A program made the position numbers and the translations under genes. From assembly GCA_964627935.1 (NCBI GenBank), contig CAZVLB010000003.1, forward strand, positions 1 to 64,000: 64,000 nucleotides of DNA, in the 5' to 3' direction. Below are positions 50,790 to 60,273 of this stretch, in pieces (position 1 is the first letter of the stretch; every line of letters begins with the position of its first letter). The notes below the pieces were generated by a model, which saw only the letters and a list, made by a program, of their open reading frames with translations, was not told the DNA's origin and searched no databases. Origin of the DNA: JAABVY01 sp964627935. Its GTDB lineage: Bacteria > Zixibacteria > MSB-5A5 > JAABVY01.

Positions 50790-51291
50790 CAACATCCTCA
50801 ATGCCGGCTCCTTTCAAAAATTCGATAATCTGTTTGGTCGAGCCATTGCCTTTTTCGGGTATAATCAAGGCGAATTGATCATCGGTCAGCCTGTCGCGAA
50901 TCATTTTGGCATTTTTGCCCGGGAAATATCGTCCCACATGCATAAGTGCCAGGAATGTAGTGATGCCTGCCAGAAGTACCCCGGATTCAAAGACAATCGG
51001 AATAAAGGCGGGCCATGAGATCAGGGGTTTGCCGCCCACATTGATCGGCCAGTCAAAGGCCATGGTCCAGATCTGCAGCCATAATCCAAGTCCCGCGCCG
51101 ACCACAAGCATAAACTTGGCCGCGGATGGAATCCATGATTTCTTCAGCCCCAGCGCCTCCTCGAAACCATGTACAGGATAAGGCATAATCGCATCCAGTT
51201 TGACAAAGCCCTGCTTGCGGGCCCTGTGGCCCATCTCCAGCAGCTTTTCCGGATCATCTATATATGCAACAACGACTTTCCTGTTAAACAT
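50773..51291 (-). CDS. actD: Alternative Complex III subunit ActD (DUF3341)
   Basis: A 172-residue DUF3341 protein. It has a soluble ferredoxin-like first half (VVVAYIDDPEKLLEMGHRARKQGFVKLDAIMPYPVHGFEEALGL) and two membrane helices (KFMLVVGAGLGLWLQIWTM and WPAFIPIVFESGVLLAGITTFLAL). The sequence and place between actC and actE identify it. Its job in the complex is structural or unknown. Overlaps actC by eight bases and actE by 17. Confidence 0.92.
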   Translation of the reverse strand: MFNRKVVVAYIDDPEKLLEMGHRARKQGFVKLDAIMPYPVHGFEEALGLKKSWIPSAAKFMLVVGAGLGLWLQIWTMAFDWPINVGGKPLISWPAFIPIVFESGVLLAGITTFLALMHVGRYFPGKNAKMIRDRLTDDQFALIIPEKGNGSTKQIIEFLKGAGIEDVDEIGG

Positions 51292-52693
51292 GAGCCTCCC
51301 CTTTCTGCTTGTTTTTCCGTCTCAATGGGTTGGTCAGGATAACCTTGATTTCGGCTATCGATATAACCGGGAAGAACTTGATAAAAAGCAAAAAGAGTGT
51401 AAAGAACAGCCCGAATGATCCAATCGTAACCGCCCAGTCCGCCCATGTCGGCGTATATATGCCCCAGTTTGCGGGCAGGAAATCGCGATGTAATGATGTC
51501 ACGATAATATTAAATCGTTCGAACCACATACCAATATTGACGCAGATCGAAACCGCGAACATAATCGGAATCGAGGTCCTGGCTTTCTTGAAGAAGAATA
51601 GCAGTGGAATGAAGACATTGCAGATCAGCATTATCCAGACCGCCCAGGCATAGGGCCCTACCAGCCTGTTTAAGAAGACATACTGCTCAAACGGCTCATC
51701 GGAATACCAGGCCACAAAGAATTCCATCAGGTAGGAATAACCCACAAACATCGAAGTCAGCAGGATAACCTTATTCATTATTTCCAGGTGCCTGATGGTA
51801 ATATATTTTTCGAGGTTCATGGCCTTGCGCAGGATGACCAGGAGTGTCACCACCATACCCATGCCGGAGAAAATCGCACCGGCCACGAAATAAGGCGGGA
51901 AGATCGTGGCATGCCATCCGGGAAGCTGCGAAATGGCAAAGTCGAATGATACGATACTGTGTACTGAAAGCACAAGCGGTGTGGCCAGCCAGGCGAACTG
52001 CATATAGGCCTTCTCATAATGGTTCCATGTGCTGGCTTTACCGCGCCATCCAACAGCCAAAATGCTATATAAGGCCTTTAAAATTTTATTTTTCGTCTTG
52101 TCTCTTAAAGTAGCGAAATCGGGCATCAATCCCTGATACCAGAAAAGAAGCGATATTGTGAAATAGGTCGATACCGCGAAAACATCCCACAAAAGCGGGG
52201 ACCGGAAATTGACCCATAATTCGCGTGAATTCGGAAGAGGCAGGAGCCAGTAGTCCAGCAGCACACGGCCGGTGTGGATCAATGGAAACAGCCCGGCGCA
52301 CATGACAGCAAAAATCGTCATCGCCTCGGCTGTCCTGTTGATCGAATTGCGCCATTTCTGCCTGAGCAAAAACAGAATAGCGGAAATCAATGTCCCGGCA
52401 TGACCGATACCGACCCAGAACACGAAATTTGTGATATAGACACCCCAGGCCACCGGATGATTTAGTCCCAGGATACCGATACCTTTGGTGAGCTGAATTG
52501 AAAGCACATAACCCAGAAGAGCCAATGCGGAAATCGACAGCATGAAAAGCGCAACCCAGATCAGGCCGGGCTTTTTCAGGATCGGCGCCATGACATCGTT
52601 GGTGACATCCGACATGGAGATGTCATTCGCAATCCAGGGTCCGCCGTATTTACGCCCTTCTATTTCCAGCGGTTTGATCTCAGTGCGAGCCAT
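51284..52693 (-). CDS. actC: Alternative Complex III quinol-binding membrane subunit ActC (NrfD family)
   Basis: A 469-residue polytopic protein with ten helices of the NrfD/PsrC type. Landmarks are VTNDVMAPILKKPGLIW near the start, FVFWVGIGHAGTLISAILFLLR, VHSIVSFDFAISQLPGWHATIFPPYFVAGAIFSG and the end helix FGLFFTLFLLFIKFFP. It is thought to bind menaquinol or ubiquinol near the periplasmic face and pass electrons to ActB. Overlaps actB by 14 bases. Confidence 0.93.
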   Translation of the reverse strand: MARTEIKPLEIEGRKYGGPWIANDISMSDVTNDVMAPILKKPGLIWVALFMLSISALALLGYVLSIQLTKGIGILGLNHPVAWGVYITNFVFWVGIGHAGTLISAILFLLRQKWRNSINRTAEAMTIFAVMCAGLFPLIHTGRVLLDYWLLPLPNSRELWVNFRSPLLWDVFAVSTYFTISLLFWYQGLMPDFATLRDKTKNKILKALYSILAVGWRGKASTWNHYEKAYMQFAWLATPLVLSVHSIVSFDFAISQLPGWHATIFPPYFVAGAIFSGMGMVVTLLVILRKAMNLEKYITIRHLEIMNKVILLTSMFVGYSYLMEFFVAWYSDEPFEQYVFLNRLVGPYAWAVWIMLICNVFIPLLFFFKKARTSIPIMFAVSICVNIGMWFERFNIIVTSLHRDFLPANWGIYTPTWADWAVTIGSFGLFFTLFLLFIKFFPVISIAEIKVILTNPLRRKNKQKGEAHV

Positions 52694-55600
52694 GATCGTC
52701 CGAATCCTTATCCTTCTTCTTGTTCCTGATTTTAGTCAGGAATGAAACATTGGGACCGATATTGAGCTCCTCCAGCGCCATAAATGCGCGCGGCTGATGA
52801 GACTCTTTTGAAACCTGACTGTCCTTTTTATTTAAATCACCAAATGATATCGCAGCGGTGGGACAGGTCTGCTGGCATGCCGTCAAAACCTCTCCCTCGC
52901 CAATCGGCTGACCCTTGGATTTGGCCTTATGGCGGGCATCACGTATGCGCTGAATACAGAATGTGCATTTCTCCATCACACCGGTAGAACGCACGGTGAC
53001 ATCCGGATTCAGAAGCATCTGCAACGGTTTTTCCTCGTAAGTCTGTTTCGCATAGTGATGGAAATTGAACCGACGAACTTTATACGGGCAGTTGTTGGAA
53101 CAATATCTTGTGCCCACACAGCGATTGTAAACCTGCAGATTAAGGCCTTCGTCATTATGTACCGCGGCCAGCACCGGGCATACTGTTTCGCAGGGCGCAT
53201 CGTCGCAATGATGACAGAGCATGGGCTGGTGGGTCACATCGGGGTTGTCTTCCTCGCCCGAGAAATAGCGGTCAACCCTGATCCAGTGCATCTCGCGGCC
53301 GATCAGCACCTGTTCCTTGCCGACCACAGGTATGTTGTTTTCCACCTGGCAGGCGGTAATACAGGCATTACATCCGATACAGGAATTCATATCGATCACC
53401 ATACCCCATTTGTGACCGGGATAGCGGTGATCCTGCTTCCACATGGTCATTTTTTCATAATGATGCTTGTGGATTCCTGCTGAGGGATCCTCTTTGTATT
53501 CCTCCAGTGTGGTTTCGAAAAGGATCGGCCTGTGTTCTATATAATGATGACCCTGTACTGATGCCAGGGGTGTATTTTTATCCGTTTTTTCGATTTTTAC
53601 ATCTGAGACAGTATATTCGGCAGAATTTCCGGAGGCATTGGCCAGCTTGAATGCATTTACTCCCCGGCCATTGCCGACCATGCCGACATCCGTACGGCCC
53701 CAGCCGACATGAAGCTCAACGCAATCCTTATGTGTTCCGGGAGCCAGATGAACCGGCACTTCGACCGTAACGTCATTGGCCGTCAACTTGACCACATCAC
53801 CCTCCTTCAACCCCATTTCACGCGCTTTGGAGGGTGCCATGATCAGGTAATTGTCCCAAGTTATTCGGGATACCGGATCGGGTGTTTCCAGAAGCCAGGC
53901 GTTGTTCATCGAACGTCCGTCATGATGCAATGACGATGCAACCAGCCTTAGTTCAACTCCCTGAGCGGAGGAAGCCGGCCTGATATTGTTCAGTGAATCC
54001 GCATTGAATTCAATATTTTGCGCTGTCGTTGCCTGAAAATCGGCGCTTTCAAAGAGGCCCTTCTGCAATGTCTCGATCCAGAAGGCATCAAAATCGCCTC
54101 CGAAATCATAGCGGCCATAAATTTCATTTCGCCAGTAATCCCTTAGGTAGTCGTAAAATTTAATCGGCTGATCATCACGGCTGAATTCCGAAATTCCAAG
54201 CTTCGTGCCCAGAGCGATCAATGAATCCTCAAACTGCCGGTTATCCCAGAGTGGCGTAATTGTCGGCTGCTGAATGGCATACAAGCCGCGCAGAGCCTCA
54301 GAATCACCCCAGCTTTCAAGTGTATGCAATGATGGCAGAACATAATCACACAGCTTGGCGGTTTCATCGATTCTATCAGAGAATGAGACCTTGAGAGGAA
54401 CGTTTTTAAGACATTCCTCGAATCCCAGCCCATGAGGTAAGGAGTAAGCTGGATTCGTATTATAGATGAAAAGAGCTGAAACACCACCGGCCTTGATATC
54501 GGCAATCAATTTTTTCATCTCGACCAATGATGCCAACTCACCCTCACCGGGGACATTAGCAGTGGTAATAGTCGTCCCTTCATTGCCGAGAATCGAATTG
54601 ATCAGATGGACTGTCAGATGCAGGAACTGATCGCCGATATGCTGATTGGAAAATGATTCCGAAAGCACCAGAGAATTACCGCGATTCTGCCAGAGATCAT
54701 CGGCTACACGTGCGATCAGTCCGTGCTCCAGATGAAGCTCCTCTTCGATTGTCCCGGGTTTATATTGGCTGTATGCATTTGCAATCTGCTGATTGTCAGC
54801 ATATCTGCTATTATTCTTCTGTATAATCAATTCATTGGCAAGCGCTCCGGCGATTTTTTGCAGATCCTTTGTCTTCACAAGATAACGCTCATCGACATTG
54901 GCGCCCATCTCGGAAATAGCCGGCTCGAACATATATACTTTGGACATTTGGCCATCATCGACCTTGCGTTTCCGTGCAAAATCGGTCATATACCTGATAC
55001 GGTTTCTTCCGCTTCCAAACATGTCGGCGCCAAAGCTTACCACGACCTGTGCCTCGCTGAAATCATAATCCGGCAGCATAGATGATCCGAATGCTTTGCG
55101 TCTTGAATCACGGTAGGAGCAATCTATCAATGGCTCAAACTGCACATGCCTGCTGTTCTGGAAATTTCCCAGAAATCTATTCACCAGGCTCATCCTAGCG
55201 GGACCGCCATATTTTCCGGTAAGCAAGATAACCCGGCCGTTTGCGGCATTTAGCTGATCGACTATTTCCTGATCCAGATCGGGGAATTTGGCATCCTCGC
55301 GGCTTCCGTCGGAGGTGATCCTGACCGGATTTTTGAGCCGTGCCGGATCATACAAATCCAGTAAAGATGCCTGGCCCCGTGCGGTTAACCTTCCTCTGTT
55401 TAGAGGATGATCCGGGTTGCCTTCCAGCTTGATCGGACGGCCCTCACGGGTCTTGACGATAATGCCGCATCCGCTGTCTGGACATGTGGTAGCGTAGAAT
55501 ACCGGAATACCGGGAGTTATTTCCTCCGGTCGTTGGGAATAGGGTACTATTTTTTCCAGTGGACGTTCACCGCAGGCCACCAGTGAAAAGATTGCGGCCG

Positions 55601-55769
55601 CACCGCCCAGTTTCATAAAATCACGGCGATTAAACTTTGCGGGCCCGGTCTCGGGTTCCATGGTTTTCTGCGGCAACTCGAAAAATTCCTGTCCACGCAG
55701 GCGTTCTACCTCGGGATCATTATAGTACTCTTCGAGCGTTGACCAGTATTTTTTCTTATTTTCCGACAT
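52680..55769 (-). CDS. actB: Alternative Complex III iron-sulfur subunit ActB
   Basis: A 1029-residue protein uniting a molybdopterin-oxidoreductase-like first part (which in ACIII holds no molybdenum) and a ferredoxin part. Residues 46-70 carry a TAT-like signal (NRRDFMKLGGAAAIFSLVACG). The C-terminal 280 residues hold four cysteine sets: CIGCNACITACQ, CHHCDDAPCETVCP, CVGTRYCSNNCP and CTFCIQRIRDARHK with the later CQQTCP, enough for three 4Fe-4S and one 3Fe-4S cluster. It conducts electrons from the quinol site in ActC to the haems of ActA and ActE. Overlaps actC. Confidence 0.94.
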   Translation of the reverse strand: MSENKKKYWSTLEEYYNDPEVERLRGQEFFELPQKTMEPETGPAKFNRRDFMKLGGAAAIFSLVACGERPLEKIVPYSQRPEEITPGIPVFYATTCPDSGCGIIVKTREGRPIKLEGNPDHPLNRGRLTARGQASLLDLYDPARLKNPVRITSDGSREDAKFPDLDQEIVDQLNAANGRVILLTGKYGGPARMSLVNRFLGNFQNSRHVQFEPLIDCSYRDSRRKAFGSSMLPDYDFSEAQVVVSFGADMFGSGRNRIRYMTDFARKRKVDDGQMSKVYMFEPAISEMGANVDERYLVKTKDLQKIAGALANELIIQKNNSRYADNQQIANAYSQYKPGTIEEELHLEHGLIARVADDLWQNRGNSLVLSESFSNQHIGDQFLHLTVHLINSILGNEGTTITTANVPGEGELASLVEMKKLIADIKAGGVSALFIYNTNPAYSLPHGLGFEECLKNVPLKVSFSDRIDETAKLCDYVLPSLHTLESWGDSEALRGLYAIQQPTITPLWDNRQFEDSLIALGTKLGISEFSRDDQPIKFYDYLRDYWRNEIYGRYDFGGDFDAFWIETLQKGLFESADFQATTAQNIEFNADSLNNIRPASSAQGVELRLVASSLHHDGRSMNNAWLLETPDPVSRITWDNYLIMAPSKAREMGLKEGDVVKLTANDVTVEVPVHLAPGTHKDCVELHVGWGRTDVGMVGNGRGVNAFKLANASGNSAEYTVSDVKIEKTDKNTPLASVQGHHYIEHRPILFETTLEEYKEDPSAGIHKHHYEKMTMWKQDHRYPGHKWGMVIDMNSCIGCNACITACQVENNIPVVGKEQVLIGREMHWIRVDRYFSGEEDNPDVTHQPMLCHHCDDAPCETVCPVLAAVHNDEGLNLQVYNRCVGTRYCSNNCPYKVRRFNFHHYAKQTYEEKPLQMLLNPDVTVRSTGVMEKCTFCIQRIRDARHKAKSKGQPIGEGEVLTACQQTCPTAAISFGDLNKKDSQVSKESHQPRAFMALEELNIGPNVSFLTKIRNKKKDKDSDDHGSH

Positions 55770-55783
55770 AGCTTTTTAAAATT

Positions 55784-56527
55784 CTAATTATGACAGATAT
55801 TGCACTGCACCGAGGCATTATGATGCGGGAACACACCTGTGGCCTGCTCCTCGGGGCCGGGCCCCTTGTGAAATGCCTCTATTCCCATATTCTTTGCGCT
55901 CCTGAGTGTCAGCGAATCGATATATTTCAAGTAGGGATACCATTTTACATTATTTGCAATTGATGATGTATCACCCGGCTCGAGCCGTTCGGCATACATG
56001 CGTGAATAATCGCTGTTGCGATGGCACTGTATGCAATCTCCCATTTCCAGGCGATTGACCTGAGCGATTACAGCCATCTCCGATACCTCGCCATGGCACT
56101 CTTCGCATTCCACTCCGGCGTTGACATGCCATTTGTGGTTGAAGTATGAATGATCCGGCAGACGATGAACACGAACCCATTCGATCGATTTGCCCGACTC
56201 ATAAATCTCGCGCAGTTTCTGCACCTCGGGCTTATCGATTGCCACCACGGCATGGCAGCCCATACATTGTTCAACCGAGGGGATCGTGGCATGCGGGCCC
56301 TTTTCGGCTCCGCTGTGGCAGTATATGCAGTCAATATTATTGTCGCCGGCATGGATTTTATGTGAGAATGCTATCGGCTGGTCGGGGGTATAGCCGACAT
56401 TATTATAAATATTCGCGGCCCAGTTATAGCCCACTATCAATACAATAATTAATATAACGAAGAGGACTACTTTATTTTTTAAAATCTGAAGAAAATTCAA
56501 TCTCTGATCCTTATTCTCAGACGACAT
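55784..56527 (-). CDS. actA: Alternative Complex III pentahaem cytochrome ActA
   Basis: A 247-residue cytochrome with one membrane anchor (VVLFVILIIVLIVGYNWAANIY) and five haem sites: CIYCH (67-71), CMGCH (88-92), CEECH (141-145), CIQCH (165-169) and CNICH (242-246). GFTPD-like QPIAFSHKIHAG before the first site gives distal His ligands, as in cytochrome c7-like domains. It is the first gene of the 15-kb operon, 14 bases before actB. Its promoter must lie in 56528-56947. Confidence 0.93.
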   Translation of the reverse strand: MSSENKDQRLNFLQILKNKVVLFVILIIVLIVGYNWAANIYNNVGYTPDQPIAFSHKIHAGDNNIDCIYCHSGAEKGPHATIPSVEQCMGCHAVVAIDKPEVQKLREIYESGKSIEWVRVHRLPDHSYFNHKWHVNAGVECEECHGEVSEMAVIAQVNRLEMGDCIQCHRNSDYSRMYAERLEPGDTSSIANNVKWYPYLKYIDSLTLRSAKNMGIEAFHKGPGPEEQATGVFPHHNASVQCNICHN

Positions 56528-56947
56528 TTAGATCAGCCTTTTTCAGTCCACTGCTGCAACTACTAAGAAAACAAATTTCATCCAAATTATTTCAGCTATA
56601 ACCACAATATGGAGGTACAGGTTTCCTTTAATTTACCAAATCACTAAAATTAGTTAATATCTGATTTGATTCATCGAATAAAGGGTTGGATCAGGCTCCT
56701 CCATTAAAAATCGAACCGGCGATTTTTTGCAATAAGAATCATGGTTCCGGCCGGCGATAGAGTTGATTTTCCGCAAATGTTGCCACGCCGCAAATTCAGA
56801 TTTACAGCGCCCAGCCCTTTTTGATTCCGCCCAAAGCAGAATCGACATTGGCTAAGTTTAGTCAATGCGAATGATAAAGTCAACGAAAATCTTATCCCTT
56901 GAATATTAACCGCTTACACCATATTTAAAGCCGATTTCATCGGCCCA
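56528..56947. other. gap before the respiratory operon
   Basis: These 420 bases lie between actA and arsC, both on the minus strand, and hold no convincing gene. The left end should contain the operon promoter and is AT-rich. A weak bidirectional hairpin with an AT-rich stem (AAAAATCG at 56706-56713, CGATTTTT at 56720-56727) flanked by T and A runs may end arsC transcripts. Confidence 0.4.
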
Positions 56948-57385
56948 TTATTCACTTATAAGGCTATCCGGCAAAGACTCAATAAAGATGCGGATTTCAT
57001 CCCTTACACGTCGATAAATGTCCAGCTTCTTCTCATCATCAATTTCTTTCGCCAGCCGCGGCGGATCGTCAAAGCCAACATGCTTTTTTTTGACATCGCC
57101 GGGAAAAATCGGGCAGTTTTCACTGGCATGATCACAGACTGTAATGACATAATCAAAATCGATATCCGTCAGTTCGTTCAGATGTTTGGATTTGTGATCA
57201 GAGATATCGACATCAGCTTCAGCCATAACTTTGACAGCATGCGGATTAAGGCCATGAGTCTCGATGCCGGCTGAAAAAGGCTCGATTATATCTCCCCTTA
57301 GATGCCTGGCCCATCCCTCGGCCATCTGGCTGCGGCAGGAATTGCCGGTACATAAAAACAGGATTTTGAGTTTTTCCGAGTTCAT
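56948..57385 (-). CDS. arsC: arsenate reductase, thioredoxin-coupled (low-molecular-weight phosphatase fold)
   Basis: A 145-residue ArsC of the LMW-phosphatase class. The P-loop is C12-TGNSC-R18-S, the redox pair is C84 and C91 in VCDHASENCP, and the acid is in GFDDPP (106-107). With three cysteines in these places it reduces arsenate to arsenite and is regenerated by thioredoxin. No arsR or efflux gene is next to it, so arsenite export must be encoded elsewhere. It is divergent from the ferritin-like gene at 57519, with a shared 133-base promoter region. Confidence 0.9.
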   Translation of the reverse strand: MNSEKLKILFLCTGNSCRSQMAEGWARHLRGDIIEPFSAGIETHGLNPHAVKVMAEADVDISDHKSKHLNELTDIDFDYVITVCDHASENCPIFPGDVKKKHVGFDDPPRLAKEIDDEKKLDIYRRVRDEIRIFIESLPDSLISE

Positions 57386-57518
57386 TCAAGTCTCCCGCAG
57401 GTTAATAGTAATAAATTTTATATCCCTGTCCATAATCCTGATTGGAACAATTGACAGAGCCTGAGGTTCATGTTAAATTGAGGCAATCAAAATTTGCCAT
57501 AAAAGATTGGAGGATAAC

Positions 57519-58007
57519 ATGTCCCCCGTTTCACAAACGGTATTGGATGGTTTGAGCACCGGAATACAGGCTGAACTTGCCGCGTATGTATTCTATATGA
57601 AAGGCAGAAATATTGTTTCCGACCAGGAGCAGAAGGACCTCCTCGCCCGTCTGGCGTCAGAGGAAAAGGATCATTACAAAATCCTGGAAAGACAATATGA
57701 TAATCTTGTTCGTTCAGAGATGTGGGCGGCTTATAACGATATCATGTTACAGCCCGGCCTTCCGGATATGGACGAGAAGATGGAGGATGTTCATAATGAG
57801 TATATCGATGAGATCGATGACAGCACTCCTCCCCGCAGAATTCTCGAGATTGCATTGATGCTGGAAAACAGGGCCCGTGAACTTTACGCCGATCTGGCGG
57901 AAAAAGTTGAAGACCCCAAGGGCAAGGATATGTTCAATTACCTGGTAAAATTCGAGACCGGGCATGCCAACAAAATCAAGCGCATGATTGACAATCTGGA
58001 ACAATAA
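57519..58007 (+). CDS. rubrerythrin/ferritin-like diiron protein
   Basis: A 162-residue four-helix protein. Diiron ligands are visible as E in ELAAYVFY, E..H in EEKDHYKIL, E in LENRAREL and E..H in FETGHANKI. There is no C-terminal rubredoxin domain, so it is the short ferritin-like form. GGAGG lies five bases before ATG 57519; the frame is open to 57507 without benefit. Members detoxify peroxide or store iron in the cytosol. It is closed by a strong terminator at 58030. Confidence 0.85.
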   Translation: MSPVSQTVLDGLSTGIQAELAAYVFYMKGRNIVSDQEQKDLLARLASEEKDHYKILERQYDNLVRSEMWAAYNDIMLQPGLPDMDEKMEDVHNEYIDEIDDSTPPRRILEIALMLENRARELYADLAEKVEDPKGKDMFNYLVKFETGHANKIKRMIDNLEQ

Positions 58008-58029
58008 AAAGGCTCGACAGTGAATTCCG

Positions 58030-58056
58030 GCCGGAGATAACACTCCGGCTTTTTTT
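58030..58056 (+). terminator. Rho-independent terminator after the rubrerythrin-like gene
   Basis: GCCGGAG (58030-58036) and CTCCGGC (58043-58049) form a perfect stem with a six-base loop, followed by seven T. It lies 22 bases after the stop codon. Confidence 0.92.
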
Positions 58057-58142
58057 ATGAAAAGCAGGCTTTTGGAACCGCAAAGTCTGCAACTCTGTTA
58101 GATTAAATCTGACAACGCAAATGACTCAAAAAGAGGATGGCA

Positions 58143-59537
58143 ATGAGAACTGAAAAAGATTCAATGGGAGAGATTCAGATACCGGAGGATGCCCTCTATG
58201 GCGCTCAGACTGCCCGGGCGGTTGAAAATTTCAAGGTCCTGGGACGGGCCGGTTATCCTGAGTTTATATATGCCACGGTGGTAATCAAGAAAGCGGCGGC
58301 AATGGTTCATAAGGATCTGGGACTTTTGGAGGCGGAACAGGCCGATGCTATTGTCAGGGCCGCAGATGAGGTCCTTGAGGGCCGCTATGATAAACAGTTC
58401 GTGGTCGACGTCTTCCAGGCCGGCGCGGGAACATCTCATCACATGAATGTCAACGAGGTACTCGCAAATCTGGCCAACACATCCCTGGGCGGCAAACTCG
58501 GCGGCTATGAGTATATTCATCCCAATGATCATGTCAATATGGCCCAGTCCACTAACGACGTCATTCCCACTGCCATTCGACTGGCTTCGGTTGATCTGCT
58601 GGCAAAGCTGTATCTTGTCCTGGATGAGACGAAGGATCATTTCTATCAGAAATCGCAGGAATTTGACGATATAATCAAGTCCGCGCGAACTCATTTGCAG
58701 GATGCGGTTCCAATCAGGCTGGGACAGGAATTTTCCGGCTACGGCATGTGTATAGAAAAGCATATAAAGAATATAAAAACGGCCGCAAAAGAACTTGATC
58801 AGCTTGGCATCGGCGGTTCCGCTGCTGGAACCGGGCTCAATGTTCATCCCGAGTACCGCAAACGCATGGCTGAGACCCTTAGTAAAATACTGGATCATAA
58901 ATTCGAAATGGCCGAAAATTATTTCGAGGCGATGCAGTCGATGAGACCGTTTGTCAATCTCTCCGGCGCTCTTCGAGGACTGGCGGTCGACCTGGGACGA
59001 ATCGCCAATGATTTCCGCCTGCTCTCATCCGGCCCGCGAACCGGCCTGATGGAAATCAATTTGCCGCCGGTTCAACCCGGATCATCGATCATGCCCGGCA
59101 AAGTCAACCCGGTCATGGCCGAAATGCTGAATATGGTCTGCTATCGCGTTATCGGCAATGACCTGACCATCAGCAATGCCGGCGGGGCGGGCCAGATGGA
59201 TCTGAATGTCATGATGCCCCTGATTGCCGATACAATAATTGAGTCGCTCAAGATTCTGACAGGAGGAGTCAACTCATTCAATAATCGCTGCCTTAAAAAT
59301 ATCACAGCCAATGCCCAGCGTTGCCGTGACTACGCCGAAAATTCTTTCGCCATGGTTACAGCGTTGAACACTGTAATTGGCTATTTAAAAGCGGCCGAGG
59401 TTGCCAAGGAATCCGAGAAGACCGGCAAGCCGATCAAGCAGATTGTGGTTGAAAAGGGCTATTTGAAAGAGGATGAACTGGATAAATATCTTTCGCCTGA
59501 AAAGCTCACGGAACCCGGCATTCCAGGCAAAGATTGA
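58143..59537 (+). CDS. aspA: aspartate ammonia-lyase
   Basis: A 464-residue member of the fumarase/aspartase superfamily. The signature is GSSIMPGKVNPV, the active-site TND loop is QSTNDVIPTA, and RTHLQDAVPIRLGQEF together with SFNNRCLKNITANAQRCRDY favours aspartase over class II fumarase. It splits aspartate into fumarate and ammonia in the cytosol. The ATG at 58143 has AAAGAGG seven bases before it; the ATG at 58137 touches the ribosome-binding site. The gene stands alone between two terminators. A fumarase activity cannot be excluded from sequence. Confidence 0.83.
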   Translation: MRTEKDSMGEIQIPEDALYGAQTARAVENFKVLGRAGYPEFIYATVVIKKAAAMVHKDLGLLEAEQADAIVRAADEVLEGRYDKQFVVDVFQAGAGTSHHMNVNEVLANLANTSLGGKLGGYEYIHPNDHVNMAQSTNDVIPTAIRLASVDLLAKLYLVLDETKDHFYQKSQEFDDIIKSARTHLQDAVPIRLGQEFSGYGMCIEKHIKNIKTAAKELDQLGIGGSAAGTGLNVHPEYRKRMAETLSKILDHKFEMAENYFEAMQSMRPFVNLSGALRGLAVDLGRIANDFRLLSSGPRTGLMEINLPPVQPGSSIMPGKVNPVMAEMLNMVCYRVIGNDLTISNAGGAGQMDLNVMMPLIADTIIESLKILTGGVNSFNNRCLKNITANAQRCRDYAENSFAMVTALNTVIGYLKAAEVAKESEKTGKPIKQIVVEKGYLKEDELDKYLSPEKLTEPGIPGKD

Positions 59538-59542
59538 TGTTA

Positions 59543-60007
59543 TCAACTCGGATATGTGCCGCGGACTTTCATGAAAAAGCGATGGATGCGGTGAATAAAT
59601 CCGGGATCGGACAAAAACATAAACGGACAATATCCGGGAACAACCCGGATATTTTTTTGCCTGGCAAACTCCAATGCCTCGCCCGACATGGACCCCTGGC
59701 CGATTGCACGATAAATCCAGACCAGCGAGATGCCCGTCCGATGACAGTCACTTAAGACAGAAACTGTTGCCTCCGGCCGTGTGATTATCAGGGCGGCATC
59801 AACAGCAGATTCGATTTCGGCCATATTTTTATAGCATTTCCGTCCTTCGATATTCTCGGCCGATGGATGTACCGGAACGATATCATAACCACGGCCGATG
59901 AACTCCCTCATCAGGTTACGGCTGAATTCGGTTTCATTGGATGACACCCCGGCCATGGCAATTCGTTTGCAGGCCAGAAATTCATTAATCAGGTCAATTG
60001 TACTCAT
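59543..60007 (-). CDS. CoA-binding domain protein (YccU-like)
   Basis: A 154-residue Rossmann-fold protein of the CoA_binding_2 family. The nucleotide loop is KRIAMAGVSSNETEFSRNLMREFIGRGYDIVPVHP, followed by the family pattern of IEGRKCYKNMAEI, VDAALIITRP and the Cys of VPGYCPFMFL. Members bind coenzyme A or a related cofactor, but their function is unknown. It is convergent with aspA, with the stops five bases apart, and its coding sequence houses the aspA terminator. Confidence 0.85.
   Translation of the reverse strand: MSTIDLINEFLACKRIAMAGVSSNETEFSRNLMREFIGRGYDIVPVHPSAENIEGRKCYKNMAEIESAVDAALIITRPEATVSVLSDCHRTGISLVWIYRAIGQGSMSGEALEFARQKNIRVVPGYCPFMFLSDPGFIHRIHRFFMKVRGTYPS
59630..59658 (+). 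terminator. Rho-independent terminator of aspA, inside the convergent gene
   Basis: ATATCCGGG (59630-59638) and CCCGGATAT (59644-59652) form a perfect nine-base stem with a five-base loop, followed by seven T on the plus strand. It lies 93 bases after the aspA stop, within the coding part of the minus-strand CoA-binding protein gene. Confidence 0.85.
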
Positions 60008-60273
60008 AATTCTATAATAAAGAAAACCTAATTAGTGCATACAAATCAACACAAAAAAAGTGTCAGGAAATGTGATTTCAAGTGTCATATCTAAGTCGTT
60101 ATGAGGCAGTATGTTGGGTTTTGCGCACAACAATTATGTTGCAGGCAGTGAGGCGCATTTCGCAACATCTTGAATAAAATGGCGTAAGTGGATGTAAATG
60201 GACTGAGATGACTGCATTAGACCAAAAGGATTGACATTCTTAGATTATATGATAATTTAGCAGGCGTTATAAC

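Noticed and set aside
56654..56848. 64-codon minus-strand frame between actA and arsC.
   Set aside because: No Shine-Dalgarno site and irregular composition; it overlaps the weak hairpin.
60137..60167. Inverted repeat TGTTGC...GCAACA upstream of the adaptor gene.
   Set aside because: Arms of six bases with a wide gap are expected by chance; no known operator fits.
60231..60256. TTGACA with GATAAT before the adaptor gene as a promoter.
   Set aside because: The spacing of 14 bases is too short, and alternative -10 boxes are poor.
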